From assembly GCA_964036045.1 (NCBI GenBank), contig OZ038382.1, positions 153,400,961-153,464,960 of the forward strand: a stretch of 64,000 bases of DNA, given 5' to 3'. Within the stretch, counting starts at the first letter, position 1, and the number at the start of each line of letters is the position of its first letter. Both the position numbers and the translations under genes were made by a program. A model generated the notes under the pieces. The model did not search any database. It was not told the DNA's origin and worked only from the letters and a program-made list of their open reading frames with translations. The stretch comes from Eutreptiella sp. 'Long Island Sound 2002'. Taxonomy: Eukaryota; Euglenozoa; Euglenophyceae; Eutreptiales; Eutreptiaceae. Positions 22,924 to 37,900 of the stretch are shown one piece after another.

Positions 22924-25900
22924 ATGAACCGGGGGCGAGTGGCGAGTAAACTACGACAATTGCCTCGCATATCTTGCTGCAGAGAAGTAAGTGCACACTA
23001 TTTGCATACGTCTCGATTGTTGCTCCCTGTTATTATAGACCATGCCAGGGCGAAGAACCAAGGGGTCGTGTCAAAAAGGAACGAGCAAGTCACACAAATA
23101 ACCATGAATAATCACGAATGCTACAAATAATGGGAATAATGTGGCTCGAGATGCGTGTAAAATAGTGTGTGCTTGCTATATTTTTACTACTATACTCTCG
23201 CCCCCCCCCGGCTCCCGTTCAATCCATTTTTTCAAAGGTGGGTGAGATCAGTGGACCCCCTCTTACGTTGTAGATGAGCAAAATGGTGACGAAGCCGTCG
23301 GCGGACGCCCTCTCGGAGGAGCAAGGTTTGCTCATTGAGATCGACGCCGCAGAAGATGAAGAGCGCGAGGATTCCCTGCTTGTGCAACGCATGCAATACG
23401 CAGCCGGCGCGGAGGAAGCAAGCGGCGCCCTTGTTCAACGTCTCTCGGCGTACTCTTCGTTTTCCCACGTATGCACAAGCCCCGCAATTAATTTGCGTGA
23501 TTTCGAGCGCACCACAAAGGGAGAAACTAAATCGGACCCTGGGGCGCTCCCCCGAAGGACTAGCAACCAAAGCTTACACGTGAGACGGAATGACTGCAAC
23601 GTTTCTACGATTTCTTTCCCTAGCAAGATTTTTTTTGCTCCTTCATGTTGTCCTTGAAGTTGGTTCAAAGATGTCAAGCTCATGTGACACCCACAATAAA
23701 GAGCAATGCAGCAATCGTCTCGTTTGTCTTTTCTTTTGGATTTGATTTTCCGATGTGTTGGGCCTGTGACGAACGAGTTGAGGGGGGGCAGCACTCTCGA
23801 AATACTTCATTTGCCGAACATGCTTTTATGGTGTTTCAAGACCCAAATCTTCAATTTCATCCCATTTCGAAGCGTGCGAGATCCTCATGTAACCCTACCC
23901 TAGCGAGCGGAGTAAGCGGGTAGAGTAGAAGCATTCCAGTGTTGGCAAACTATTGACAAATTGCCATTCAAGTAACACGGGGCAAAATGGGTCGTCGGAT
24001 GGTGCACGATTGCGTAAAGATAAAGCGTTGGGATAAAACCATTGGCAATCACACATGTCGGGGACATGCGTCAAACATTGACTCGCATGATACATGAGGT
24101 TTGTGGGAAAAAACCAAAGCGAAGGTTGTGGTGAACCGTGGCCATTTATGAGGGCATGCATGCATATGGTGCCCCCAAGTCCTCCACAACACAACCCAAC
24201 CCAAAACCCCGCTCAATTTTTGGGTATTTGATTCATGACGTGACGAGGCGTATGCAGTGTTTGCCTCAAAGGTCATTGTTGATAGGATGGATGTTTTGAG
24301 GGCTGGTGTTGCACCTTGCAACACAGAGTCGCAATGGAGGATGACGTGCGTCAACCCTCGGTGAGCATAGGGCTTTAAGAAGCCAAGAGAGTGGACGCAA
24401 AATTCGTTTGGTGGGCATAAAGTTTGCTCCTCCGCATCAAAACCATGCAACGACTACCGGCCACACGTTGGATAGAACATGTTTCATCCTCAAAATGGTG
24501 ACCAACCCCGTTGGGTCCTGAATCAATGGAACAAACCGTGTTTTGAATCAATCGTTGTGAGCAGTTTGTTCAAGTATGTGTCTCACAGCACACCTGCTAT
24601 CTTAACTCATCAACTCAGCGCATCGCTCGTCTCAGTTGCCTCATTTGTCTAGCGTAGGCGCTTGGAACACCCCACCGCGCCCGGCCTCGCCGGGTTTTCC
24701 ACAATGGCCCGATCAAGCCATTGTATGGGACTTCGCCCTTGTTTTCTAAATGTGTTGTGGAAAGTCCATATCCCCCACACAAAGTGAGACCACAACCTAC
24801 TGCGCCTTCCCCCACATGGCATTATAACCAAGTCCATACCTCCACAAACCCTTGAGCTGTCCACACCATACCCCATGCCATCCCCCCCCCTTCGGTCATC
24901 CTAGACCACCGCCTTCCACCCTCGAAATGAACCCCGTTACTTGTGAAACATGGCCCCCCAAGACGCCCTCGATTTGTTGCGGCCGACCTCGAAACCTGCC
25001 CTCCTGCTTGTTTTCTCAATGTGTTGCGGAAAGTCCATGTCCCCACACACAAACTGAGACCAAAGGGGCCTTGGTGAACCAATTTTGGAATTGCACCACG
25101 AACTACTTTGCGGGGGCAAGGGGCCGATCACAAGGGAAATCCTTCGACTAACAGGTGTCGTGGTTCGTCGAGAATGTTGCACGTTTATCTGCATCCAATG
25201 ACTCTGCCGATCCCCACGGGCAAGAGCTCGTTTTGGACTACGCCGTGCCGCGGCGCAACAAGGGGAGGGGGGGTTGATCAGTGGGTTTCTCTGCACCACT
25301 CGCAAATGACGAAGAACCCTTTCCTCTTCTCCGTGTGTACTACTTCCCCTCAGTACGAGGCAGCGGGGATACGCATGGTCCACGGTTGGGGTGGGGGGAG
25401 GGAGAGCGGTGCACTGTGAAATGGGGGCTTCATCCTCCATCATATGTAGAGCGGACGTGTACGGCTGACGACACCAGCCGCCCCTGACGAGCCTCCTCCA
25501 ACCATTTCACGGTCTGTGTGGATCATGTTCATCCTCGCCGCTTTGACAATGTGGAGCGAATCGATTGTGGATTTCATTGTGTATTACCTCATCCTTGACG
25601 AGGGGTGGGACTCCGAGATGTATGGCACCATTACCGCGATCCAAAAGTTTGTGCCTGTTATTATGAATCCCTTCTGGGTGGCGATGGCAGAGGTGCAACT
25701 CCGCTCCATCCTTGTCCCAACCCCAGGGCAGACCTTAAGGAGCTCTTCGTCGCAAGTTGGGGTCAATCACTCACGCCTTGGATCGACAAGTTGAGGGCCT
25801 TTCCAGTCAGTTTGATATTCCAGACATTCTCACCACACACATGCAGCATATCTCATTTCGGGCCAGAATGCTTGCGGCAGGGGTGGGTGCGGGGGTGCGG

Positions 25901-28900
25901 GCCATAAGAAATAGGAGAGGCTCAAAGGCAAGAGGAGGGAACCAGCGTCGTACTGCCAGTGTCGAGACTTTGGCGCAGAGCAAGTGGCTGCACTGCCCAG
26001 GAGATTGCAGAACAACCTTCACTTTCCCTTGAGGGCCCAATGCCAAGGTCGTGCGACGCTCTCAGAGTGGGCCAACAGCCTAAGGGCGGGCTGAAGCTGG
26101 TGGCGCACGCGCTCTCAGAGTGGGCCAACAGCCTAAGGGCGGGCTGAAGCTGGTGGCGCACGCCCCCCCCCCTCTTCGCAGGCCAAACCCAAGCAATAAC
26201 CTGAAACAATCCTTGCACGGCTACAAACCGCAGAACTCCCGCATGCGGCCTCTCTACGAGCAGCGAGCACCTACACCTGCTGACTCCACCGCTGCACTGC
26301 ACTACAAGACGCGCTGGGGCTGGGATCTACAGCGTCAAAACAGCCAAGAATTGTCAAGGAACCCAGACGGGCCTTTCCCAGCGGACTGGGAACCCGGAGT
26401 CGATTTACATTTTGTGCTTTGGAAAAAAAACGAGTCTACTCAGCGAAGAGGGTGCATTGAGGGCACATACAACGGGGGGATTTGGAGCGGGTCTAATTGG
26501 CATGGGAAATTGAGTTTCTCAAATTTCAAATTTCAAAAAAAAATTGGCCGCCTATTCACCGCGCCAAATTCGCAGAGGTTCCAGGGCAGAGAGGCCCCTA
26601 CTCTCTTGCGGCGATCGGCAGGTACTGTTGCAGTTGTCGGTAGCCGGCCCGTGTGTCACGTCTGTTTCCAGTTTGTGGAGAGTTGTGTGTCCAGTGGAGC
26701 TACTGCGACCGAGGGAGATACGCAAACGGTGGGTTGACGTTTCATGTACTACGGGGGGCTGTCCTGCTTTTTGTCGAGGCTTTAGGTAGTGTGGTTTGAG
26801 AACGATCCAGGAACCTTTTGGAACCTGATCTCTCGACATTACTGCCCCTGGCTCTCCCGTTCCCAATACGCCCGCCATGTGAAGCTCATTTATCTGCAGT
26901 CTACTGGGATTAAAGCCGTCTGCATCTGTGCATTGCTGTGTGCTGCGGACGGGATCACGATGCTGACATTCAGTTCGTGGAAGCTCCTGTTCACTTGGGG
27001 TGCCTATTTGGCTGCATTTCAAGCCATCAGACCTCTTCGAACATCGTATGTCCTGATGGCGACTCACAGAGGTGTGTGCCCGGCAACCAGGAATGCATTG
27101 GACGAGCAGCGCGGGGTGTCAGGAGCAGTTCAGGAGCAGGACGGTGGTTGGGGGATTTTGGCACAACGGTTGGAACTGTTGGTTCTGGGAATGAGGGTAA
27201 ATTAGGATTTGGTTTATGGTAAACTAGCAGCTGGAGCCCTAGTCCTCAATTTCGCACAGTAATCTTCATAGAACATGCGGCTGCGGTGCTTCCCAGTGCC
27301 ATAGTTGTGTGGTGTGTGGTGGCTGTCCTTTCCTCGTTGTTGCGGTTGACAGGGAGGGCAATAATGTATTGCACTTTTTTTTTCACCAGCCCACTGCTGA
27401 CTGTCCAGTGCTTTCCCCATCAGGGTGTGTCTGTTTAGGCATTTTGAGTGTGCCATAGCAATAATGGTGTGGTGCCCACACGCCTGTGGTACCTCGTTTT
27501 GCTGTTTTGTCTGCCTGTCAGTCTGTTCTATCTGTGCCTTCGCCCTGGACCATAGAATACTGCACACAACATTGATTGTTTCCGTTTGATGATCTCGCTT
27601 TCTTCACTCCAACCCTATTCTAAACGGCATCCTGCTGTTACTTGACCGTGTTTTGGCAGATATCCGTACAAAAGCAACAGCGTATCTCAATTTCAGTACG
27701 GATTCTATGCGAATGTTGGGGGCTCTAACTGCCAAATTCTGGGACCGTTTGATGCCTCTCAGCAAATATACACCAGCTGATCGCCACAAGTATTGGATCC
27801 CTTGCAGCCCCAGCCCTGCTTGCCCTTTGCTCCCGAAACAGATCATGTGTTTATGAGGAAATTTTTGGGGTGGGATGGGGGTCTGTGTGGGTACTGCGAG
27901 GGGTTGCTGATCACATTTTGGGTCTAGCCCTGTTTCCAGTGGGCAGTTGTTTGGGTGGGTGCACAGGCGGTGCCAGCCCCCCCCCCCTTTATCAACGGGG
28001 GTTGACAGGTACCAAGGCAGATTCTGTCCTGTGGCACACAATACAGTACGTCCAAAGATGGTGTCGTTCCTCGCTCTTGTCTACTTCCTTTCTCTTGTTC
28101 GCTAGAGGAAGCCGGGGGGTAGACGGCGCTCCCTCTGCCCCCACTTTACTGGTCCCGGAAGGTGTGGAGTACATTTTTGGCCTGAAGACCTGCGCTGAAA
28201 CAGCCACACAACACGGCACAGAGACGAAGAGTCTGGTCTCACATTAGCCAATGGGGTGAATCATAGAGGTACAAGAGCATAGAGGTACAAGAGTATACCG
28301 ACTGGGAGAACTGCAGTGATTTGTCGGTGCATTGATGTGATGCACTGGTGAGGGGCGTGTTCCACAAGATACAAATATGCATAAGTGAATCGCAGCCGAT
28401 GATGATGCATGAATCAACTCATATAGATTCTGGGATGACGAATCACGACGAATCAGGCTGTGTTCCGGTTGGGTAGTGCATTTCAGAGACAATGCACGAT
28501 GTTCAAGGCAGCTAATGACATCTGCAAAACTGGCCATTTTGGATCTGGGTGAATTAGATGGCAAGTTTGGTTCAAAAGGTGAAGGACATTGCTTGTGTTT
28601 TGCTTGGATACATACCAATGGGCTGAAAACAAAAATAGCCCAAAAAGTTGTCGTGGACGTGGGTCTCTTAGGCGGCCCATTTGGGGGTGCCTGAAAACGC
28701 CCTTTGTGCCCCCTTTTTGTCATGCGCGCAGAACCCCTCTCAGGGTGCATGGAAAACTGTGTCAAGGAGTGCCCCTGTAAGCAGTAAAATGTATTTTCTG
28801 AAACACCTGTAAGGATGGCCAACAAACCAGTCATTTACCGTCTATGAATGGTCTGTAAAAACCACTGGCTAGGATTTTGGCTGGCTACTATGCATCTATG

Positions 28901-31900
28901 TCCCCCCTCTGACGACTCCATTCCCCTTTTTTTGAGTGGAGGCTGGCCATGTGTCACTGCACCAGCAAAGTTGGTGTTACACAAGGAGGGTGCCTGTGCC
29001 TGCTCCTGTGCTTGCAGCACACAATTTGGGTAATTACCAAGAAACAGGGAAATTGTAGTACTATACACATGTAGCAATTTTTCTTTTGCAAAGTATACTT
29101 TATGGACCATTTTTTTCACAGTGTTTCCTCCATAGCCCCAAACGAAGCAGTGCCCATCATTGTACTTAGCTTGCCACTTACAGTTTACTCCGATGTGTCT
29201 GTGGGAATTGCACTCCAATTTTGTCATTTCAAGGCCCTGGTCTACAAACCATATCTTCATATCTCTTTTATGAAGCATGTGCTGCAGCCTCCATTCGTGA
29301 CATACCGGTTTTCCCTTTGGCTCTGTGAATCACCAGTTGAATGAATGCTTTCGAGCGCCGCCTTTCACCGGAATCATGAGGAGTGGAGGGTTATTTTTGA
29401 GACCCTGCAGCAGTTGGGCTCCCCTGAGCGCAAGGGAGAGTGCAGCTATGCAGCAGTCGCGGCCATGAGGCTAACAGGTGCACCCGAAGGAAGCGTATGG
29501 CTGGGGGTATTGTCAATAGGAGCTTGGCAGAAGGACGCTGTTGCCAAACCACAGGCAATGGATGAGGGCAAGAGCTGGCAACGTAGTTTTCGGTCTGGCT
29601 CCCAGGGCTCAGGTGTCGAGGCCACTGAAAAAGCGAGCCCAAATTTCGATCCAAAGCCGAAAATAGGAGCAATCGGAAAGCACAAAGAGGTAGATAGTAG
29701 AGTCACTAGGAGCCAGGAGGAAGCCAGCGAGTTCCAATGCCAGGCTTAGCCTAAGAATCCAACAGATATCCATCACCTTGCCTTGGTGCCGCCTGAGATG
29801 AGACGCACTGTTGTACGGGGTTGTTGACCATGGGTTGTGCTTTGTGTGGATCCTCCCATTGAACTTTGATGATGAAAGCCTCCCACATCAGGACCTGCTA
29901 GGCATAAAGACGTTTTAGTGTTTTGCAGCAGGGTGTATGGAGGTGGGCAGTTTAGACATCAATAGTATTCTGGCTTTTGTTTTCACACATACACCACTCC
30001 TTGTATTTTTTTTTTTGGAAATAAAAGATAGAATTGCAAGGCATGGGAATTTTTGAAGCGTTTTCTCCCTGAAACTCCCTGTGTATTGCAGTCCCTGTTG
30101 TGGAGGCATCCTCAGCCAGCCTTCCCCCCTGAAATGGGTGGCACAATTCTGTGAAGGCAGCGTGCAAGAGCTTTTTTTTCCAGGGGCAAGGGGGTATGCA
30201 GGAGTACATGTTGGAGCATGGACAACAAGGCGACCCCATCGAACCCTCCAAGACCCGGGTCTCCAAAACCGTCCCCGCCCCCAAAGGGCAGCGGGCCACG
30301 TTTGGAGCGTTCAACTGACCTAAAACTCGCCCCAAGCCCTCCTGTGCATTGCTCCGATCTCTCGTCTTGCAGAATCACCACCGTGACCTCCTTGGTGATT
30401 TGCTTGGCTAATGTTGTCATGATTGGCATCTTTTTCAAACCTGAGGTGCAATTTGTGTCCCTTGCTCCTGGCTTCTTCGCCCAAGTGTTCAGAAACACAG
30501 TAATTAGTACGGACTGTGCCTATCGAAAGAGTCCAATCAACAGAAATAGCTGGGGAACGAACCACAACAAAATGCAGTGCAATGCTCTCTGGAATCCAGG
30601 AATTCTTGCTGTACTACACCGCTATCTGTTCAAAAACAAGCAAACAATGCACTTCAGCCACACTTGTCGAGCTGGTCGTGGTTATAAAACCACCCCCAAC
30701 AGGGTGATAAAACCACACCAGCCTGGGCCGAGTCCCTGTCCCAAACCCTATCCCCAATCCCATCCCACACGCCGTCCAGCATCCCATCTCAAGTTCTGTC
30801 ACAAATGCATGCCCACAGCCCTCTCTGCAACCCCGTCTCAAGCCCCATGGGGTTTGGGATACAGTTTGTGATAGGGGAGTTTGGGGGGGTAACAGATAGG
30901 GCTGGAAGCAAGATTTGGGGTAGGCTGTTTTTATGGGATAGTGTGGGAGGGGAGGGATTCCATGTTGTCCTGATTTGTTGTGTCATTTGTGATGGTTCCA
31001 GGGGTGGGGTGGGGGCTATGACCCCGAGGGGGGTGGTTTTTACTAGCGGGGTGGTTTATCACTGCAAAAGTGGTAGTTCTCACCTCTCAAAGGGGTGATA
31101 CAACCACCCAGGGTGGTTTCACCCATTTGGGGGTGGCTTTATCACCGTGACCATTTGTGGAGTGTTGTCATTACTGCTATTGTTGTTAACGGCTGTCAGC
31201 ACATTCTGGTCTGCAAGATTTAGTGGTTCATGTGGTCCATCGGGAATCTGCGATGACATCCCATCTACATCATCAAAAAGATTATGCTCAATCAAAGGGG
31301 AGGAAAGGGGTTTAAGGTGTAGAAATATCAGCCATGGAGGCACGAATGTTTTTCATCAAAAGGATTGTGCTCAATCAAAGGACAGGAAAGGTATGTAAGG
31401 CGTAGAAACATGAGTCGTGCAAGCATAGATGTTGGTGAGTAGAAAGATGTAGTTTAGGCATTGGGAATGTGGGAGGTTTTGTTGTAAGGATTTGTTTTTT
31501 GACACCTCTTTCCCTGCTGCCTATTGCTATGTCAATGAAGTTCCGTTCCTCCAAGTGCCGTCAAAGGGAACAACCATCAAGACACCGTGTGCTTGAGGTA
31601 CCAAAACTGAGACCGCCCAATTAAGATGTCTCAAACCAGCCAAAAGGTGGGCTATTTTTGGCGCTTTTGGAAGCCCATTTTGGACGGTGAACTGGAGGTA
31701 TCCAGCAATACCCAGAATGTGCATTGCAATCCTCCCAGCATGTCCATAATTCAGTCAGAACCACGACTGAGAAGCAGAGTACTCAATCATTTTGCAACAC
31801 TGTTAATGAATGGGAAGTATCAGCCTAGTGGGGGGTGCACCACCACCCCTCCCTAGTTGCACTCCCTCACAGCTATGAGGTACGCGCCCCTGGGAGGCAG

Positions 31901-34900
31901 TGGGAGAAGGCATAGCCTGAAGCACAGGCATACATGCAGGCACAAGCAGAAACACAAGCGTAGGGGGGTCGCAGCCGATCACGCAATACCTCGGCTGGTG
32001 TCAACGTCGCTTAGATCATTTTATCACTACCCCTTCGCAGTATCATGTGCGCCCTCAGGTCCAACAGGGGGCTACCAACACGCAGAAGAAAAAAGAAGGG
32101 GCCAGAAAAGTTACGTGGACTAAATACATCGAGGTCAAGGGCAATGATGGCACAAGCTATAGTATTGACGGAGACCGCCACGCGTTTATGTTGACATTCT
32201 GGACGGGGTATACCTTCCTCGCCCTGTGATACACAAACCACATCAGTAGTGAAAAGCATCCGCCCACATTCACTGGGGATGACTGCATGTGAAGCCTGCT
32301 GCCGATGGTGCTGATAGGAGGGTGGACGCTACATGGGCAGAATCAGGGTGTGTGTGTGTGTTCGTGCGTGCGCGTGTTTGTGTGTGTGCGGTTGGACAGA
32401 CGGTGGCGTGAGAAGGGTGTTGCCGTTGCCGTGGATGCCTATTTGACCCTGTCCCGCTCGCGCTGCGCTCCTGCTGCGCGCCCGTTGTGCTTTACCCTGA
32501 CAGGAAGGCACCTGCCTTGGTGTCTACAGGATTGCCCTTCCATTGCCTCTCACTTGCGGGTACTGACGAGAGTCAGCACGCTCAGTGCCACACACACTGG
32601 ATGTTGCACCGCTTTGCAGCAGTCTTCCTGGTCGCTGGCGTGGATTGCACTGTGTCTGTGTGTGTGTGTGTGTTGCCTGGTTGCGCAAGACTTTTTGTTG
32701 TTGTTGCGGCCTGTCGACGGCAACACTCAGACAACCGCTTTGTTGCTCTGTTTGTCCGCTTGTGTGTGTTGATGCGCGTCTGTGTGTTTCATTGCCGGGA
32801 GGACGGGGTGGTTCCTGGTGTCATGCTCATGTTTGCCTGGCCGCCACCTCTGGATAAGTTTCACAACACTTCCGTCTTGTCTTGCTGTCGCATGTCACGT
32901 GAAAGGGTTCTTCGCCTCTCGTGCAACGCTTCCCCTTTTCGTTGCCCCTCGCTGTCCACAGGACGTACTTCTTTCTGCATTCCTGCGCTTGCGCAGTATA
33001 TTTCGTCGCAAACATGCCCGTATTGTGCAGTGTATTCCAGCTGGATGAGTTGTACGTGCAAAACATCAAGTTGGTACAGGTGTGGGTGGGGTATGGATGG
33101 GGGAAGAGAGATCCACCCCAACCGCTGCGAGGGGGTTGATGCACTTTTGGCCCACACGAGCCATATTGGCTCGCAACCTGCTGGTCAAGCATCCGGGCCC
33201 TTTACCCACTCCCCCATCACAACTGCGCTGTGGTTCCCCTGCTCCCAAAGCACGTCACATGCGGAAGACATGGCCACCGGCTGTACGACAGCTACTCAAC
33301 CAGCCTTAATGGAACAGCCCCCCCCAAACCCCCTGCCTACGCATGAGTGGAGGATTCCCTCCTCAAAAGGCGAACACGTACAAACACCCGGAAGTGCCAA
33401 CCGGTATACCTGTTCAATCCTTTTTGGCACACACATCCCTTGCCCCCCTGTCCCAGGTACCCTCCTTGTCCAAGGCACAGCAGACATTGGCCCCGGATGA
33501 ATTTGGGGCCATGCCCATTTGGTACCTACTGTATTAGGCATGGTCTGGGGCCTCTTCACTAAAGCAGGGATGGAAATAGTGCCTCGATTATTTTTGGGGG
33601 AGGGGGCTCTGCTGAGGGGCCCGGGATGGCAGAATGGCGTACACAACATTCCCAGTTTCTACTGCCAACCTCTTCACAGGTATATGGTGCACATCGTGCG
33701 TAGTGCACCTGAATGAATTGTTTTATTTTGTCTGGTGGTGGTACAACCACCCGTCAGAGAGCGCCCACTCTGACAGTGATGAGGCTGAACTTCGTTGATT
33801 TTGGGCTAAATGTGTCATCAAACTTCAGAAACATTTTATTTTCCATCCCCTGCATTGCTTTGTGTTGTGTCTCAGAGGGGGCAACGCTGCTGTTGCTTGG
33901 GGCTGTACCGACTGAATTTTGCAAGGCATCAAGTGGGGGGCAGCTTTGGAGTGGGTGGTAGCCCCCCTCCTTTTATCCATCCCTTCTTTAAAGACCACAC
34001 CACATAGAAGGTACGGTCGTGTCTCAGGTACAGAGTGCGTGGTAGTGTACCTTGGTGCACCTGAGACACAGCTAGGGGCTGGGTTCCATGCAAGGGCTGG
34101 CCTGGCATGTGGGCGGATGGTGATGTCTTCTGGTTGACTAGCTCGACACGGCAGACAACCAGCATGCCTAAATGAGCTTTGTCGAGGAGCTCCCCATGCG
34201 ACCCTCCCCTACACCCCGCACACCATGTATAGCCCTTTGTCACTGTTCATGCACTGACCCTTCTTGCACCAATAACATAAGTTTCATCCACGGGACAAAC
34301 ATGTACGGATCCAATTGGTTCCAAACCTGCCGCAGTGCCTTTTCCACCATTGTAGTGGATAGCGCTTGGCCCGCACTCTCACATCTCCGATCAAATGCAG
34401 GTTGTTTGGACGGAACATCATCGAATACTATAGACATTTATGGAACAGGCCTAGAAACTTCGATTGCCGCATGAGACGACAATGTAGACCGTGCTTATCT
34501 CCCCTATGGCACCATTTTGCACTCATCACATCACAATTGAGGGACCATGTGCAACAACTCTGTAGTAGTATTACCGCCCTTGAACTATTTGTGGCATTGA
34601 TAGAAGCTATGGTAGGCTTTGACAGACTTTTCTTGCAAGACACTTTACCCCCCCCCCCTCCCCCTTGCGATCCCCCCCCCCCCCCCGGGTGTGTGACAGG
34701 CAATTCTAGTGTTAGTTATGAAAAATTTTGTTCTACACCTTCAACCCCTGGTATTTCATACACTTTCCTGGTCTTGTGACGCCCTTCCCCCTCGAGGGGA
34801 GAGGAATTGCAAGAAGGGGGGAGACACTCGCCTATTATTGTCCATGGCGTTGTTTCATTAGGGGTGGCCACCGGGTTTGGCGAGGGCTATGCCCACCCCG

Positions 34901-37900
34901 CCCCCTCTCGGGCTAACCTGTGCTTTGGAGCACGCCAGAGGGAGACTAATTCTGTTTGCTAGAGGCGCACCCATGCTGGCCCTCAGCCGGCGCGGTTTTG
35001 TGTAGCCGTGTTGAGTCTGCCATTCCTTGGCTGCCACTTGTTGGTTATGTTGGTTGTTCTGGTTGTAGGTTTGTTACAATTATGCATTTTGGCTTCGTGG
35101 CCAGCTTCTTCCCAACCTTAAGCTATCCTATAGATGAAAGATTGCTTGAGCAGAAGGTTTGCTGAGAAGCCAAAGCTGTTACAATTCAAGTGAGTCAATT
35201 TGCCATGAGGTTAGATCATGCCAGTGATTTGAAAACTTGACATCATGGCCCTCGTGGGGGACGGAAGGCATCATAAGATGGCACACAGAACTGCCAGAGG
35301 AGAACTGCCAGAGGAGGCTCAAAGGAGAAATTGAACAGAGGAGACTGACAACCATTAGTCATGTCGCCGCCCAAAGTAGCCATCGTTCGTTGTCTATTTC
35401 TCCGTGCAAGGCATTGTTGCCAAACCTGCACGCCTGCATGAATTTTTGGGACAAGCTTCGGGATGCAGCATGTGGGGTGGCTAGGTTGCGATGGAGGTTG
35501 ATGCGTGTTCTTCACCACAGAGGAGATGTTGAACAACCACCTTACACGACCATCCACCCACAAGCTAGGCCAGCAACGAGGCACGACACAACAGAAAGGA
35601 CCAAATTCGAATGTTTTCGCCGGCAACATCCTTCCCCGTCATGGATCAGCCCCCTCCCCGTGTAATGTGCGGCAAACTCATGGGTGATCTGTGGGGGTGG
35701 GGTGGGGTTGGGGGGGTGGGCCAAGAGTCCTTTCTCAAACACGAGGCAAAGAGAGAAAGAGGCTCCGAGGGCCCGGCTATCTCAAACACGAGGCAGGGGT
35801 CTGAGAAAGAGGCTCCGAGGGCCCGGCTATCAAAGAAAGGCCCCGAAATCTGTTTTCTGATGGTAGCAGAATGGAGTTGGTTTCAACGCATTTGCTGATG
35901 CCACCCCCACTTCCCTCATGAATCGTCCGGGGCGTTTCCAAGTTGATTATCAGGAGGGGGTTGGGATCTCATCCCGGACCTGTTACAAGAGGCCAAGGGG
36001 CGCCGGGATGGAATAGAATGGATGGGGATGGCTGTAAACCGAGCGCCAAAGGGCCAGGAAAGTGGGGATGGAAACCTTTTTTCCAGTGCCTTGGCCCCAG
36101 GGTTTCAACCTCAACAGGTGCCATCAAGGCTGAGTGAGTATGTAGGTTGGTATTTATGGGTGTATGTACTTGTTCACCTTTTGAGGAGGGAATCCTCTGT
36201 GTGGCTAACCCCAACAACCGGGGAAAATTATTATTTTTACCACGTGAGAGTGGGATAGTTATCCCTCTGCTCACAGGTGCTGCTCCTGCTCCCTAGCGTT
36301 CCTCCTGTGCGGGTGCCATCATGCTCCACACAAAGCTGGTTCCAAGACAGTGGAGTTTGGAGGGTGCTTTGGGGGGGGTGTCCCCTTGCAGTTGGGAGGT
36401 GGTTGGGGCAGCACGGGATGGCCTTCCTCCCCCATAATCAAGATGGAGCTGACACAGTGTATCACGCTGATCGTTTTGAAGCCTCCCTGAGGAAACACAT
36501 TTAATGGTGGCGGTTTGAAGGGCCTCTCCTGAGAGTGCAGGGGTAGAAAGGTGGGCTCCAAAACAGGTGCTCCACGCCTCCTGCCTCAGCAGTTGGATGT
36601 GTGCCCGGCCCTCCCAAACACAAAGCAAGCGGGTGTACGGCCGCATCTGTATCGCATACAGGAAATGGTAATGTCATCAATTTCTTGCGCTTTGGGCGGC
36701 GCTGGACAAGGGGAGCACGGGTGGAATTCGTCGTGGGCGTTGAGTGCCAGTGAGCACATGGAATAGGCAACACTGGATGGGGGCATGCGCAGCGTATAGG
36801 GCATGAATGAGTGTGGACACTACCATGGCATTTGTTTTCTGTGTGCAGGAATTGGTGGCCATTCCCGCGCCTTTGCTCATTGTGTACGCTAAGGACCTCA
36901 GTGACCGCACACTACTGAGTATGTTCTGCATTGGGGGGGTATGGGCTGTCTCTATATCATGCAACAAATGTCACACAGGGGAAGATCCGTTCTTAAAGGT
37001 CACGGTGCTCAAGCGATTTTGAACAGTCACAGTACAAGGCTGCAGCTTGTCTGTCAACCATTCGGTTGTTGGGTCATTTTTGTGCCAATATTGGAGTGAA
37101 ACTGGATGGATCTGAAGGTGGACGTGGATGTGGATGTGGATGTGGATGTGGCTGCGGATGTGGCCGGGGACGTGGGTGTGGATGTAGATATGGATGTGGC
37201 TGTGTGTGTGGGTGTGGATGGGTGTGGATGTGGATATGCGTGTGGATGTGGATGTGGATGTGGATGTGGATGCGGATGTGGATGTGGGTATGGATTTGGG
37301 TATGGGTGTGGATATGGATGGGGTCCGTGGTAAAACTTAGTAAAAAATATTTATTTACTAAGTTTTTCCTCTGGGGGGGGGTTTTTCTACTAAGTAAATT
37401 ACTTAGTAAAATTTTTTTTGTTTTACTAAGTAATTTATCTAGTAGAAAAAAAAATTTTTACTACGTAAATTATTTACCCAAAAAATAAGTTTTCCCACTT
37501 CTGACTGCCACTGGGCCCACTTGTGGGCTATTTCTGATGTTGTCCCCCCACTCTGAAATCCACGCTTTGTTGCGTGGCCCCCAAAAAATAATGATTTTCC
37601 ACTTCTGACTGATGCCACTTTTGATCCTGCCCCCCGCTCTGAAGCGGTGGGGACCCCCCAGGCGGCAGGGGTTATGTAGCCACCTTGCCCAATTCTGGGC
37701 CACCTCTGATGAAGAGGTGGTCAAAGATTTTGGATGCTTTCGGTGCCCTTGCATTTGCAATTGCACCCCTGCATTCCACCTTCATCCAGCAGCTTGATGG
37801 TGTCAGTTGCCATCCAGCATGTCTCTTGACGTTGCATTGTGCCTTGTCTCGGCGCGTTGTCAAGGGCATATTGCAAGTGCCACAAGATCGATTGTGATTG

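Noticed and set aside
26786-26899. Extension of transporter exon 4 upstream to an acceptor at 26785
   Set aside because: The added 38 residues have no membrane-protein character. The acceptor TATCTGCAG at 26899 gives a better fit between helix 2 and the following loop.
31147-31398. Hydrophobic ORF (TICGVLSLLLLLLTAVSTFW) as a further transporter exon
   Set aside because: No splice acceptor lies upstream, its start coincides with the end of the TTATAAAACCACCC element, and exons 30373-30499 and 36849-36938 already join in phase.
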